A DNA stretch of 60,000 nucleotides from Acanthaster planci. Its lineage: Eukaryota > Echinodermata > Asteroidea > Valvatida > Acanthasteridae. The notes under the pieces were generated by a model, which made no database searches, was not told the origin of the DNA, and saw only the letters and a list, made by a program, of their open reading frames with translations. Location of the stretch: positions 384,370 to 444,369 of the forward strand of contig NW_019091446.1 of the NCBI RefSeq assembly GCF_001949145.1. Direction: 5' to 3'. Positions 41,050-54,204 of the stretch are shown here, piece after piece (position 1 is the stretch's first letter; every line of letters begins with the position of its first letter). Position numbers and translations under genes: made by a program.

Positions 41050-41943
41050 CGGAGCCCCTAAAGGGACATTGCATTTTTTTATTTCGTGCGCACGACATAT
41101 TCGTGCGTAGGACACCTTATCTCGTCCGCACGACTTTTATATCTCGTGTTCGCGAGATATTATGAACACATGCGCCCGCGAGCCATTAATGTATACCGGT
41201 ATACATTAAAGCATTAAGTGAATTAGAAACAATAACTCCCGCTCTCTGGGAAACACCAACCTAATGGGCTCGTGGGCAAGTTATGTGTTCACAAGTGTAA
41301 ATTATCATGGTCTTGCATGACACCAGTATTGACTTCCTAGTTAAGCATATAGTACCTTTAAATCTAAGAAAATGTCACACATAAAATTTCAACCATGCGC
41401 ATTCGCTGGTACCACCACCAGTGTATTGAAACTGACGTCGACCTACAATTCACTCCATGGCCGCGAAAAGCCTACAAAAACTACTTACCAGCGTACAAAC
41501 CAGTCGTCCATGAAGCTGTATAAAACCACAGAGTAAGAAAAGAGTGGGAAGTGCCCCTGTTAATGTTGATGACGAACCTCACCCCCTCCCCTTTTATAAA
41601 ACTCTAATGTACGACAGCCATCTTCAAGGAATAATCCTAAAAACTCTATTAGCAAAAAGATGAAATCGACCGATTATTCCTTGAACTTTGTTTGCACGGA
41701 CCAGTCTCTTTTGTTATCTTCTTAGCCATAGCAACACTTCTTTTAAGAAAACAGTCCGGAAAAATCGAAATTCATGGTGGCAGCTTTACTCTACGCCACT
41801 GAACTTAACACTTAGAGGCAACATGTATGATTACGTCCCTCCCCTTTATACACGAATACTGATGAAAAGAAGTCGTGCGCACGAGATAATTATGTCGTGC
41901 GCACAAGATTAAAAAAAAAATGGATGTCCCGTTAGAGGCTCCG
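41050..41943. mobile_element. Non-autonomous DNA element with CGGAGCC ends and CGTGCGCACG subterminal repeats
   Basis: The left end reads CGGAGCCCCTAAAGGGACAT. The right end in reverse complement reads CGGAGCCTCTAACGGGACAT. Both ends then have a T-rich run and clusters of the palindrome TCGTGCGCACGA(C/G)ATA (41084-41165 and 41869-41909). AGCTTTA occurs immediately outside both ends, probably an imperfect target duplication. No transposase frame is found. Confidence 0.85.
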
Positions 41944-42780
41944 AAGCTTTACACAACGCGGGTCAAGAAAATTGTGCTTCCTTCTGAACAACGATTATGA
42001 CGTTTTAAGTTTAAGATTCTAAATAACTCCTCATAAATACGTTGCTTGAATCTCAACTTACCGTAATTTGTTGAATGTTAGGCGTGTGGTAACCTTTTGG
42101 CAGTACTTCCTTCCATATGCATCCCACGGAATGAAGCCCTTCGGTCCATTTCCAATTTGAAAATAAAAAATCTCCAATACACCAATTTTTAATATAGGCC
42201 TAGACCATTTTGGGTTCCAGTTCATTGATTTGTTTCAGCTGTGTAATTTCGCAATGCAATAAAAATTCTGTTTAAAACTGGAATTCTCAACAACCACCTT
42301 TATCGTTTTGGAGAATAAGTTGCAATTTTTCCTCAGTTCAAACTCCTTCAGTTTGACCAAGAAATGCAAATTAAGAAAACAATGGTAGGTAAGTACAAGA
42401 ATAGAGATAATGAAGAAACAACCATTTATTATGAGTATTATGTTGCCACTTCCCTGTATTTTGGCGGCTGTCGTTCAGCCTAAAATCTGCAAAATTATGT
42501 AAGGAGGCAGGTCTGATCGTTGTTAAACCAACAATGCTAACAATATCACACCATTTGCCCAGATGTAAGCTGGGATACAACTTCTAAGAGTCCTCCAGTG
42601 AGACTCAACTGCTATTGTCAATGTAATCAGGTGCGTCCTCGTGTCGACCATCCACCTTCGATCCAGCGGAGGAGGTAGATATAGAATCATCGATTTGCGA
42701 GCGAGACATTCAAGTACACACGTCAATGAAGCATAATTTCCCACACACTGCATGCGGACACCCACACGCAATATATTCAT

Positions 42781-43010
42781 AAGTGTGACGTCACTTCAGT
42801 TTAAACCACCCTTAGTTTGTACGCATGCGTAATGAATCCCACTATAGCCAGAAGTCAATAGAGGGATTTCACACCGTCTGCGCATACCTGCATCGAATCC
42901 GAGGCTCTCTAGCTCTGTGTTGAACTTCGTCGCGCGCACCCGCGGAGTCCACACAGTACATGCAGTATCCGGCTCGTAAGTGTGACGCCACTTCAGTTTG
43001 AACGACCACT
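42781..43010. repeat. Direct repeat of about 30 bp, 197 bp apart
   Basis: AAGTGTGACGTCACTTCAGT at 42781 recurs as AAGTGTGACGCCACTTCAGT at 42978, and the similarity continues for about ten bases. The first copy contains the CRE-like octamer TGACGTCA. No gene is visible close by. Confidence 0.7.
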
Positions 43011-43769
43011 GCACAAGATACACGGCCATCGCAGGTACGTTAGTTCGCAGTAAGTTGACGTTATTTCCTCTTTTGATTTCACGTGTCGAGTCATCCTGAA
43101 AGACTCTTCCACAAAAATTTGCAGACTGAAAAGTCTGAATTTAACATACCTTTATGTATTTTGTGTCTTGACTGCTTACTTTCAATCGTCTGATCGTATT
43201 CAGAGTTGAAGCTGACACATACAGCGGAAAGTTTTTGTTTGTGCCCTTTAGTCAGGCAGTTTTGACGTCTTCTACGTATTAATGCAATGCAGTAAAAGTA
43301 AACTCTAACCGAAACGCACTCGTTCCTTTCCACGTTGAACGGCTCGCACTCCTTTATTTTGGAACAAATCTTACGATTATTTTGACCAGCTAAGAGTAAG
43401 ATTTTAGGCTTATGCTCCTTATAGATTAATATATAGTATTGTGTAGTTTCTACACATCATAAAACTCCTCGTTTTAAAATGAATTTGGGCTGCATCGATG
43501 CTAGTTTACATGTATCTTCATGCACGCTCCATTTATGGCTCTCCTTTCTCCCCGTTTCGTCGTCAACCCAACACAAACACAAAATTTGACCTCGCGTGTT
43601 TCCGAGATGACCCAGTTGGTTTTGGACAGAAATTACCTCTTATTCCTCTTATTTCTCTCTTGCTGGTGGCAAATCTACCTCCAAAACCGTAGATGTGGCA
43701 ATATTTGACATCTTTACTGGACTTCTGAGACAAAGCCCGCTCAACGCACAAATCAAGCAGGAGCTCACA

Positions 43770-43985
43770 AGACGCGCCGCCGCCGGCACGACGCGACGGT
43801 AACAAGAAATAACACGACGCGACGGCACGATGCGACGTCACGAAGGTATGACGCGACGCCACGACGCCACGACGTAACCATTAAACACAACATAAAAGTA
43901 ATAAGAAAGGAGGCGACGCCACGACGTGACAGCACGACGTAGCATCGCGTCGTGGCGTCGGGGCGACAGCACGACGCGACGCAAT
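43770..43985. repeat. Degenerate GACG/CACGACGC-rich tract
   Basis: Units such as CACGACGCGACGGCACGATG, GCGACGCCACGACG and CAGCACGACG recur without a fixed period. The tract is far richer in CpG than the surrounding DNA and changes polarity near 43945 (GCGTCGTGGCGTCGGGG). It looks like an old simple repeat, not a coding region. Confidence 0.75.
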
Positions 43986-44339
43986 TTTGGTGGCTATAGA
44001 TCACCAGATTTGTCCGCCCTCTATATTCCCGCAAGCCGCGCTACACGAGGTATGCTAAATTTTGCATCAACTAGCACAATTTGCATAATAAACGTTCGTC
44101 AGAGGGCGCACAACAACAGAATAAGTTTCGTCCAATCGATACTCGTCAGTTTATTCTTTCCTCAAGGAGAAATAAAAGTGTACTGGAAGAGGATTCTGCC
44201 AAAGCACCGTCTATAGGAAATACTCATCACAAAAAAAATCCAACTTTCGACCGAGCATGATTCAAACTGAAATAGACGCACTCCCTCGATTTATCCATGT
44301 AGGACTAGTGACCATTCCCTGATAATACGCCACTTGGGG

Positions 44340-45475
44340 AAAAATTAATTCAAAGGTGGTTGACCACACTTACAAGGTATCCAGATCGTATGTTAAATTG
44401 GTTGAGGAACACTTCTTGCATGATTTGGCCAATGTAAACTGGAAGTGTATGTTGGGTATGAATGACATTGACATTGACGTTTTTGAAGCACTCTCAAAAA
44501 CTCCTGTCTGGTTAAATCCGGACATGTTGGAGCTGATTCACAAAAGGGATCACTCAAAAAGATGACTATCACCTCAAAACATGATGACTGCTGGAAAACA
44601 TATAAGACTCTGCGCGAACAGGTCAATGCCAATATTAAACACACTAAAAAGGAATATTTCCATCAAGCCATCAGGTCAAGCAGGAATGGCAGTAGGCAAG
44701 TATGGAAGTATCTCAAACAACTTATTCCTAGTAAAAGTAACATGTGCTATAAGTAGTATTCATACAAATGGCGAAGACACTTCTGAGCCTGATGTTATTG
44801 CCAATGTGCTTAATGATTATTTGCAAGCATTGGACCCAAACTTGCGACAAAATTACCTTTTAGCACTGATTCAACCGGCAAATCTTGAGAATTCAGTCTG
44901 AAATGGAAATTTCCATTTTTAACCTGTCGGTGAGGATTTCGTGTTGAAGCAGCTTCAGGGACTTGCAGCTACCAAAGCCACAGGACATGACAATTGTCCT
45001 GCTAAGCTAATTAATGAAAAATAGCTGTCCCTGTCATTGCTGGTCCATTGACGCATCTTATTAATCTCTCACTGAATACAGGCGTTTTTCCAAAAAACTG
45101 CAGACTGGTAGAGAACAAGAATTACCCAAATACATAAAGGAGGTGACATTAAGAACCAAGTAACTTTAGACCCATATCAGTTATTCCTATTTTTTCAAAA
45201 ATCCTTGAGAGAACAGTCTCCGACCAGCTAGCCTATATAATTAGGCCTATATGAACTCGAACTAGCTGCTAAATATCAACCAATCAGGATTCTAAGCACT
45301 ACATTCAACCTCTACGGCCTAGATTAACATCTACGATGAATGGCTCAGTAACTTTGATAATGGTGATATGGTTGGAGTGGCCATGCGTGATCTTAAAAAG
45401 CATTCGCTAAGACTTTTAATATGTTCCCTTGAAAAACAGCTCTGGCTGAATGGGTTTACCGGGTATAATAAAGAA
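44340..45475 (+). mobile_element. Degenerate non-LTR (LINE) retrotransposon, endonuclease-RT linker and RT start
   Basis: Translation in shifting frames gives HDLANVNWKCMLGMNDIDID, LSKTPVWLNPDMLELIHKRD, CWKTYKTLREQVNANIKHTK and SRQVWKYLKQLIPSKS. Next come LAATKATGHDNCPAKLIN, a run matching 'NYRPISVIPIFSKILER' with stops, and STTFNLYGLD with a DLKKAF-like motif (near 45385-45405). This is the order of the linker and first reverse-transcriptase motifs in jockey/CR1-like LINEs. Frameshifts near 44562 and 44760, stops and a missing 3' part show it is dead. Confidence 0.85.
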
Positions 45476-46788
45476 TAATAAAAAAATATAAATAAATAAA
45501 TCAAATGTTCCCTCACGGACTCTACGCAATCATAAACCTTTCATTGGCAAGTCCATTAATGTTCTCACCATTGGCCTACATGAGGCACCTCTTGTTTCGT
45601 AGAGCGGTCCACCCGTTTTCTAATTCGCCAGACACACAAGCTTTTTTTTTTTATTGTACAGGCGTATCAAATCCAAGATATCCTCTTTATAGGGGCAAAA
45701 TATTGCAGGTGAATACCCTCGCCTTTCCCAGCGCCCTATAGTAGGGACGACGGAAGGATCACGTAGCTCGTTGTTACGGACTTGTCTATGAGGGCGCTTT
45801 ACAATCAACCGTTCGTATCACAGGCTAAGAGTTTTCGTGGTTCACGGATTGCCGAGAGGAGTCATGTATAATTAAATTTTTGTGGATACACATTCCCGAT
45901 GGTGTTGACGCTGCTTATAGTTCGTGGTGGCAGACCACATGATAGTTTCGTTTTTTGGAAAATTAGACTGTGGCCAACTGAATAAACTTTCATCTAGTTA
46001 CGAGAAGACACATAAATATGACTTGATCATGTCTTTCAATTGTTCAGAGCACGAGTTGGGAGAAGTTTGTGGGAAACACCTCGATGCAATAAAATCTTAA
46101 CGAGAGACGTACAGTTTCCAGAAGACTTAAGGAATTACTCAAGCTCTCTTCTAATATCGGCATTGTCAGGAGATGTCCAAAGTGCTTAACAGAGGAACCC
46201 TTATAGAGAACAGATGCAGAGATGTAGCGCTGAACAATAAAGAATTGCTCGTAAAACAGTGAGAAACATATATTTCGATGCCGTAAATTTGACCCAAAGG
46301 AAAACTGCATATCCTTGTCATTAGCATCCCGCCTTTTCTGTTTTTATAGCAGAAGTTGAAATCGTATCAAAATTATCGAGATATAAATAATTAGAACATG
46401 TTTATAACTTAGAATAATTATTACCCCTTCCTCCCCCTTCCTTATTAATTAAAACGCACATAATTATGACGTAAACTCTACAATTTCAGTTTTCACATTT
46501 TTATATTGTATACCTGTTCATTTTTAAATTTCAAAATAATTTTTTTTTTAATTTTACTTTTATATGAATTTACAGAATACGTCTGAAATGAATTCCTTTA
46601 TATTTTTGAGTGATCGATGCTTATTTGTTTTCATAGATTATTTAAAAGGTCAATAGCTCTCCACTTATCCATTTTCATTTATGCACTTTCAAATTCAAGA
46701 ACTACGTGCCACAGAAATGATTTGAATGCAGTTTTTTGATTAAACATCCTGTTATGGCTGTTATAAAATCGATATTTATTGATATTTA

Positions 46789-46832
46789 TCAAAAAGATCG
46801 TTCAAATTAAGTAATTTGAACGATCTTTTTGA
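46789..46832. repeat. Perfect 21-bp inverted repeat with a 2-base loop
   Basis: TCAAAAAGATCGTTCAAATT begins the left arm (46789-46809), and its exact reverse complement follows after AG (46812-46832). As RNA it would form a tight hairpin. The right arm ends in a T run, but no transcription unit is visible nearby. Confidence 0.95.
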
Positions 46833-49208
46833 CTAAAATTTCCAACTTATTATCGAACGACTCTTTGCGAGAAATGAACATGGAAAGTTAATAAAACGGG
46901 AAGTAATTTTTAATTTTTTATCGAAATTGTCCATAAAACCGGTTATTTTCTATTATTAAATACGCGATTCTCGTATATAAATTATAATCGCAGTATACCG
47001 TGCCGTGAAAACGTGTCTCAAAATAACTTTTGCGCCCCTATTAACTACAAAACATCCATGGTCTGCGACATTACAGACAACCCTGTCCTCCTCTCCTGGA
47101 TCCCGATGCACCCCCCAAACTTTCTGGGATGACCACGATTGTCAGCACAAAATGACCACCTAACAAGACGGAATTTATTTATATTTTTCTGGGGTAATTG
47201 GTGGTAACGCACCAACCGGCCAGCCTTGCTGTCTCTATTCCACATAATGAGCAATCATTATATTTGCTGACGGGTTCAAACGCTCAAACTCCTCGTGGAA
47301 GCCAGCCTGAAATACTAGACGCCAGGCCGCCACATAATCACACTGTCAATAGCACGTGCTGAACAGCTAACAGTAATGAACAAAGTTGAAAATGTGTTTA
47401 TCCGCATTTGTTTATTTTGCACTGTACCCTATCAAATTGAGAGGTAACCATATGATCTGACATGACGGGGGCAGGCGTTTCTTAGTTCAATCCAAGAATA
47501 TGACTTTGCTCTTTCTTGGACTTCCGAAACAAAACTTTTACCCGTCTCTTTCAAGTGAAGTGTATTTTGGCACACATGTAATTTCTTTATGTATGACTTG
47601 GAAAAAGAAAGATATCGGTGAAAGATGTTGGTGAAAGTTGAAATGCTTAAGCTTTTTTGGTGTTGTAACTTGATACTGTAACTAAAACTTCCTCGCATTC
47701 TAATAAGACATTCTCGTGCGGAACATTTAGGTACATGAATTTCTGGCTCCGTTCCAAGGAAACCCCAGCCAGTAAAGTGCAGGTGACATCTACATGTACT
47801 TCACGTCACTGGACATGACAAAAAGTGTCATAAAGGATAACAATATCCCAGGAAAGGTTCCTAGGAAAAGTTCCTTTTAACCGTAACTTATGCAAGGTTA
47901 ACTGATACAATAAGGATAATAACCTAGCTATTTTCATTCATGGATTGGCGTTTGCAAGATGGGACAGGAACGTACGAAGCAGGATCAAGGACATGATATT
48001 TCCCTTCACACAGCTGGTAGCATGTACGTATTTTGTGATATAGCATAGTACGTTCAGCACATCGACACGCAAACGTAGCTCATAAGTCGTACACAGGACT
48101 TACGACTCATCGTACGACTTGCCCTGCGCGGACGACTGAAATTATAAACCTTTGAGTTTTAGGCAGTAAAGGCTTTAAGTTGTACGTTTACAGACGAAGA
48201 GTAAGGTGTGCGTACGAGTCATGTGGCATGTACGGGGCAGGGAAAATTTCCATCATGTCTGTTACACAGCCTTATGATAATGCTATGCAGATTTTAAATA
48301 TAGAATTACAGGTTGGTTGAGGTAGGGAGATATTGTTTATGGCTATATAAGAATTTAAGATCCATATTCAAATGGTCTTGATCATATTTCACAATTCCAC
48401 AGTGGTTTATCTGGCTGAGATTATTGGCCCTGTGCGGTACCTCAGCCAGAGTGCACTGTACCTTGCACTCACTCAAGAGGTCAGGTGCACTTTTGTAATT
48501 AGAAGATAGTGACATTTTTCTGCCACACACAGATGAGAGATGGGCCTTAGAGGTGAGTTTAAAGGTCATTCAGCTTCACATTTCCTACATTTCATGTTGA
48601 CTGCGGTTTTTAAAATCTGTTTATGAATCTGGTTGCTGCCGTACGGGATATTAAAATGACCATCAGACTTTAGCATAAGGTAATCGCAAGGACCTGAAGG
48701 AAGGCCTTTTGCTGTAAACTGCGTTCACTGGAGTGGGCTGCAGGTTAGGCATGATACGTTTTATTTAGGGATTTAAGTTAGGTCAGAAAGTACGTACCTC
48801 TTGAAGTTAGATAAGAGGTGAACAGCTATGGATGAACTGTGGTCAGTGTCAACACAATCCCCCATTAAGCATCGATAGGTAAATGTAGGTCTTATCTTTT
48901 ATTGGTGCGGTACTTTTTGAGGGTTGAGAAAATGAACCCGAGTTGAAGTGTACTTTTCTTTGTGTGCCCACTGTAAACTCTGAAATTTGAAGAAAAACAA
49001 AAACTAAAAAGATGGATGCCTATTGTGAACCACGAGACCACGGGTCTAGGTTCTTTGACCAGACTGACTGGCAGAGAGGGGTGCACACGCAGTTCATGCA
49101 TTATTGAACGAAATTCAGTGTACCCTCCCCTTGGGGTTCCTTGACTAGTCTGCTTCGGTGTGATTCATCTCAGCCTGGAATAATAGGGATACCAAGGAGC
49201 AACAAGGG

Positions 49209-49432
49209 CAGTGCGTAGCTAGGATTTTAGTGGGGGGTACAAAGGGGGCATCAGCATCTTATGGGGGCACCGGCTTTCAATGGTGTGGGGGTTTTTTTGG
49301 GGGGAGGGGGCAAGTTTTTGTTAGCCTTGTTCAATATCCATTCATCCGTTTTTTCAGTGGGGGGGTACCTGGGGGGCACCAGGAATTTGTGGGGGGCACG
49401 TGCCCCCAGGCTCCCTCCCCGCTACGCCACTG
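49209..49432. mobile_element. G-rich hAT-like MITE, CAGTGGCGTAGC ends
   Basis: The left end CAGTGCGTAGC (49209-49219) pairs with the right end GCTACGCCACTG (49421-49432). CAGTGGCGTAGC is a known type of hAT terminal sequence. ACAAG lies directly outside both GCAGTG/CACTGC ends, the likely remains of the target duplication. The body is made of long G runs (49231-49315 and 49360-49400) and a GGGGGCACGTGCCCCC palindrome. Confidence 0.7.
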
Positions 49433-50438
49433 CACAAGCGCCTTAATTCGAATAACCAAGGATATATAGATGAGTATTTGGGGAACTGCTTGCCCTGAGG
49501 TTGCAAGAACACATGGCATCTACACTTGAGGTTGTAGTTAGGCCAGGTTCAAATATGAAGTTTTTTATTATGTGCTCAAGGGCTTAAATTGAATACAGCA
49601 AAAGGTGTAACAAAGGGTCATGGCAAGACTTGAACTTAGCTCTTCAGTTGTATATGCTGTGTGCATTGCTGGAGGAGGCTACAGTGCAGAGGATATTGAC
49701 ATTGGGGCGTTATTTTTGCGCACTCATATGACATGTATTTTCCCCCTATTGTTTATTTTTTTTGGGGGGGGAGGAGATTATTTTTTAATTGCAGTTCATA
49801 AGAGGTACAGAAACATTTACCGAGATAACAATCTGACTCTCTCCCAATTTCAACGGGAAACCAATGAGGTTATCTTTTCCAGTTGGATCTATCCTTTGCG
49901 AATGGAGGTCATCGTGACTTTGGACATTTTGACCAAATGACCACCATAGAGGGTTTGAACGGATCTTGCGGGCCAATGTTTTTGTTTCGCAGAGTATATG
50001 CACGAAGGAGGTCTGTGGAACAAAATTGCTCACCAAGATGGCTACCACGCAAAACCTCTGTATAGTGTTTGTACAAACAAATATTTCCTTGCCACCTCTG
50101 AACAATTTAGAGAATAACGTGACTTGAGCACAGAGTACATTCTTAGTCTACTCAGACACACAAGTGTTTAGGGGGGCTTGGGAAAAGGGGGGAAACATTT
50201 GGGGAAATGTTTTAGCGTCTCAGCTGATAAAATCGAGCTTGCCCCCTTACTTCAAAGCCAAGTGCAGTCAGACTTTGCGCTCATCTATATACTTTTACCA
50301 TAACCTATTTGTAAAGGTTAGCAATTTAAAATTGCCTGATCATAATGGTCTCACTAGACGTCCTACTTTTGACCAGTCTACTATAATTCTGTGAATTTAG
50401 ACCATACTATCTATTAATCTTCAAATTTGTGTACCCAA

Positions 50439-50532
50439 ATGAGCAGGCTGCGTCAAAGAAACGCGCATTGCCAGGCACAACCTTTGAAAGCTGGACCAGT
50501 TGGCAAGGATAGTATCAAGGCAACGGCGACAG
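50439..50532 (+). CDS. Isolated candidate exon, weak
   Basis: An ATG with A at -3 opens a basic frame (MSRLRQRNAHCQ) that runs to a good donor (CGACAG/GTAAGA at 50532/50533). No partner exon or domain is found, so this may be chance or a first exon of an unrecognised gene. Confidence 0.15.
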
Positions 50533-53500
50533 GTAAGAGAATTGCCCGAAACTCCCCTTCAGGCAGTCAGATGGTATTGTCTCGTAGTCATTCGTGCAAG
50601 AAGCTATACATCAAAAGGCCTTCAAACATCCAGATTGTTCATCCCAAATACAACACATATAGAACAGAATTGATCTTTTTATTCCATACCTTGGTTTTGA
50701 CAATTTCAGCCGAAAGTGTTTGCTTGCTTTGTTAAACCAAAGAAAAGGCTTTGGTAGTCTGAAACAAAGGCGTGACGCGAACCATTATAATGTGGCACTT
50801 GATAGATGTGCTTGTACTTTTCTATTGAGGATTGGGCTTTAAGCAGAGTACACTGTAGGCTTTAAAGGTCATGCCTAGCTTACTCTTACCATACGAGGAT
50901 TTTAGTTCATTGTGAGTGTACTTTTCAAGCCTTGACAACTAATATTTCACGCTGCGGCATTAGTGCCTAGAACTCGCACGTATGGACTGAAACCTCGGCA
51001 TTGTTTTGTAACCAAACTCAAAAGAAAAACATGTTCTTGAAATATACGGGTAATTCATGAATAATGTATTATTTCATATAAAATATTCGGTTTATCGTTA
51101 TCATTACCTGCTGTTTCTCGGTCAAACTTACGAATTATTCTCAGTCCAATATTTCAGTTCATATCAGATTCTCAAATTCCGAATCACTTCAGTAATGTAA
51201 ACTGAAAAATAAATCGCTGATTCGACGGTGATGCATTCTTGTATCTTGTGAACACGTGAAAGATATATTACAGACTCATATTCAGTTTAAAAGCAAACAT
51301 CTTATTTCGTTTGAAATCTCTTTCATCGTTGAACTTTGAGGTCGCGGTTGTTGGAGTTGAATTCTGAGCCAGACGGCTGAACTGAACAACTGAGCATATC
51401 AAGGATCTCATCGACTGAGCAAAGAGCTCCTTTCCAATGAAAACATAGACTAGATACAACCTAAATGGGTTCATTGGTGGTAGTACTAGTAGATATTTTG
51501 TCCTAAAGCAAAGGGATGTTTTGGTGGTTATTCTTGGTTCCCAGTGGAATTCTAGTTTCTTCAAATCACCAGTTCATTTTTACCTTCAATTGCAGTTTGA
51601 TTGCAGCTTTTAATATCTATACAAATTGAGCCAGTGTATTCATTTTATGCTCTGGAGTCTTAAAATCACTTTTTTAACATTCTCTTTTAAAGTTTATTTT
51701 CTTTCCGTGTGCAAATCTTATACGTGAATACGAACTTGGGCTCCTCTTTCAAACTAGCGCGGGAAAGTATGCACTAGTGTTTAAATGTCTCTCAGTAACA
51801 AATGTCTCCCGGTTGTTGTCAACAACTGTTGACAATGGGAGTTTTGACGCCTGCCTGTGGTAGGGCTACCTAGCAGTCAAATTGGAACGATGAAAAGTGA
51901 TAAGAGTAAGGACAAATATCCTCAGCCCCAACACTGTGGGGGTGTGGTTGTCCGTTGCTTGTATGCTCTGAGAGTGGTTCCAAGACTGTTCATCAAGCCG
52001 GGCGAGCTCTTCAACATTCCCATGCATTGGCACCAAAATCACGTATGAGAAATTACTGGGGCAATAGCACTTGACTGGCATATTCACAGTAGGCCCTACA
52101 CGTGCGGCTATACCCTCATTCTCTTCGGTTAGCTGAAATTGTTATAAGCCGTATTGTCCTTCCGCACCTTCCGATCAATCACCCTTTCAATGAAATAGTT
52201 ATCTGGCTGTCCCAGATTTTGCCCAGCAAACAGACCCCCATAAAAGCTTCACAAAACAGCCAAAGGTAAATTTACAAGAAAAGTACCACTAAAGGCCACG
52301 CCACAATGCAAGAGTTTACCCTTCCATTGCTGACAAAAGAAAAACAAGGGGATGCGACCCCGAAGCAACAAGCCAGGTTTTCTATTTTAGCCATAATAGA
52401 CGTACTTCTTTGCCACATCTTGCGTGTCGTGTGCGATGGTGACTAGTAGGCCTATTGGTAGGCTTAAGCCCTGCGGCACGCGCTATCCCAGATGGATCTC
52501 ACACTCTAGACTATGCGTGCTGGTGCGTGAACCCCAGGAAAGTACATTGGTCGATGACCTACCAAAATAGAAAGAACTTGCTGGGTCGAGTAGAGCCCAA
52601 TCGCAACTGAAAGGTTTTCTGTTGCTTTAGCTGATGCATTCAGTTTTCAAAATCTTCTTGTCTTAATGTTTTTTTCTTATTGTTTTTACGAATGTACTGT
52701 GTGATTATATTCCTAATATTTTACATTAATTTTCTTAACTTCGGGGAACTTTTTAGGGTATGAATATGTTTAATTTGTGAGAAACCGATTGCTAAGTGTT
52801 AGATTCGATGACGTTTTTGAAGTTCCAAATGCAGGTATGGATAGTCATTATTGTTGTCCAGTCATTTCATTTTGAATGGCACTTAAGCACACAGTAACTG
52901 CCACAAAACTGAAGGCCGTTAGGTGAGTGTACTTCTTGCTAGCTGGGCCGCGTAAGGCCAGTTCCAGGTACGGCACTGTTGGTTATTGAAGAATTTCTTT
53001 TTCCCTCGTAGTTAAGTATATTGGCATTGATAAACGATTAGCAAACCAAGCAATAGAAACAGTGTTAGCTCAAGGGAAACCCCTGGGAGTGAATAACAGG
53101 GGAACGACCGGCTGAGACCAGCCGCGGTTTGTTGTGTACATCCATCCTAAGGTGAATGTACTTTGGTCATGCGCCACTTTCAGAACAGCTTGGCCCATTT
53201 TACACATAGGCCCCAATATCCTACCTTATTAGTCAGGCATAAACGTGATCGAGGAGGTTTCCTTCCTAGACGGTTTGATTCAGGGTCATATTACATGTAT
53301 GATGCTCTCCGTTTTTCTTTTCAATTTTGTTCATTTCCTTTGACGAAAAAAGAATTTTGAAACTCCTAGCCCCAACAAATGAAGCAAAGAGACCCTCACT
53401 TCACATAGTTTTGATGGAACAATGGGGTGCTCTGGTTTTCATTCTTAAGCATCACGCTGATGTCACGCTGAATTTCAATAACCGAAGGCGAGAAACTTCA

Positions 53501-54204
53501 AACGTGTTTACTTTTAGAAGTGCTATGAGCCTCAGGTATTTTCCGAGTACCAATTCTGAAAAATACTGAGCTGCAAGTGTTTCAACTGCATGCGTTGGAA
53601 TTACAAAGCAAATTTAAACCCAAATAACATTTTTTGTTTCATTAAAGAGAGGAGTCAAGGTCCGCAACCATAAAACGAAATGTTGAACAAACCTTTGGTA
53701 AATTTTGTTCTTCAGCCAACCCTAATTTGACTTTGTCGCACGGCCACTAATTCTCTTCTGCTGGAATCATTTGCATCTTGTTGGGAAAACTTCTGCAGAA
53801 AATCTACCACAGCACGATAACACTAATGAAAACAATTTACTTGCCAAATTAGCGATGTCAGAATGTTATGCCGCACCATATAGCTTGATGTAGACTTTTA
53901 AAAAGCACAGAAAGGAGGTTACTTTGCATTTTGAATGAAATTTGAAGTCAATTTATTTCACCAGACGTTCCGTTTGCGGACCGAACGCGCGGGAGCAGTT
54001 TGTCGGACATTTTTCCTGACTCTTGGTGTGATTTAAATCCAGGTATACGGTTTGGCCAATTCATTGACCAAACTGATTGGAAAATCTCGTGGTTGAAGGC
54101 CAAAACCCGATAATTAAATCAACAGAGTTTTGTGCATACCGAAGTATATTTTACTGTGGTACTCAAATTTTTCCCCATTTCTTTGAATAACGTCTCTGGG
54201 TGAC

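Larger units (their letters stand above)
40541..44339. other. Intergenic region between the lectin and the LINE remnant
   Basis: No gene is supported. The contents are a transposon with CGGAGCC ends (41050-41943), a short direct duplication around 42781 and 42978 that includes TGACGTCA in its first copy, and a GACG-rich tract (43770-43985). Confidence 0.6.
45476..54196. other. Gene-poor region with scattered repeats
   Basis: I find no exon series. The region holds a perfect 21-bp hairpin (46789-46832), a G-rich hAT-like MITE (49209-49432), and one isolated exon-like frame (50439-50532). The part from 46340 to 47040 is very AT-rich. Confidence 0.55.

Noticed and set aside
49230-49469. Gly-rich open frames on both strands
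   Set aside because: They come from the G-rich body of the hAT-like MITE.
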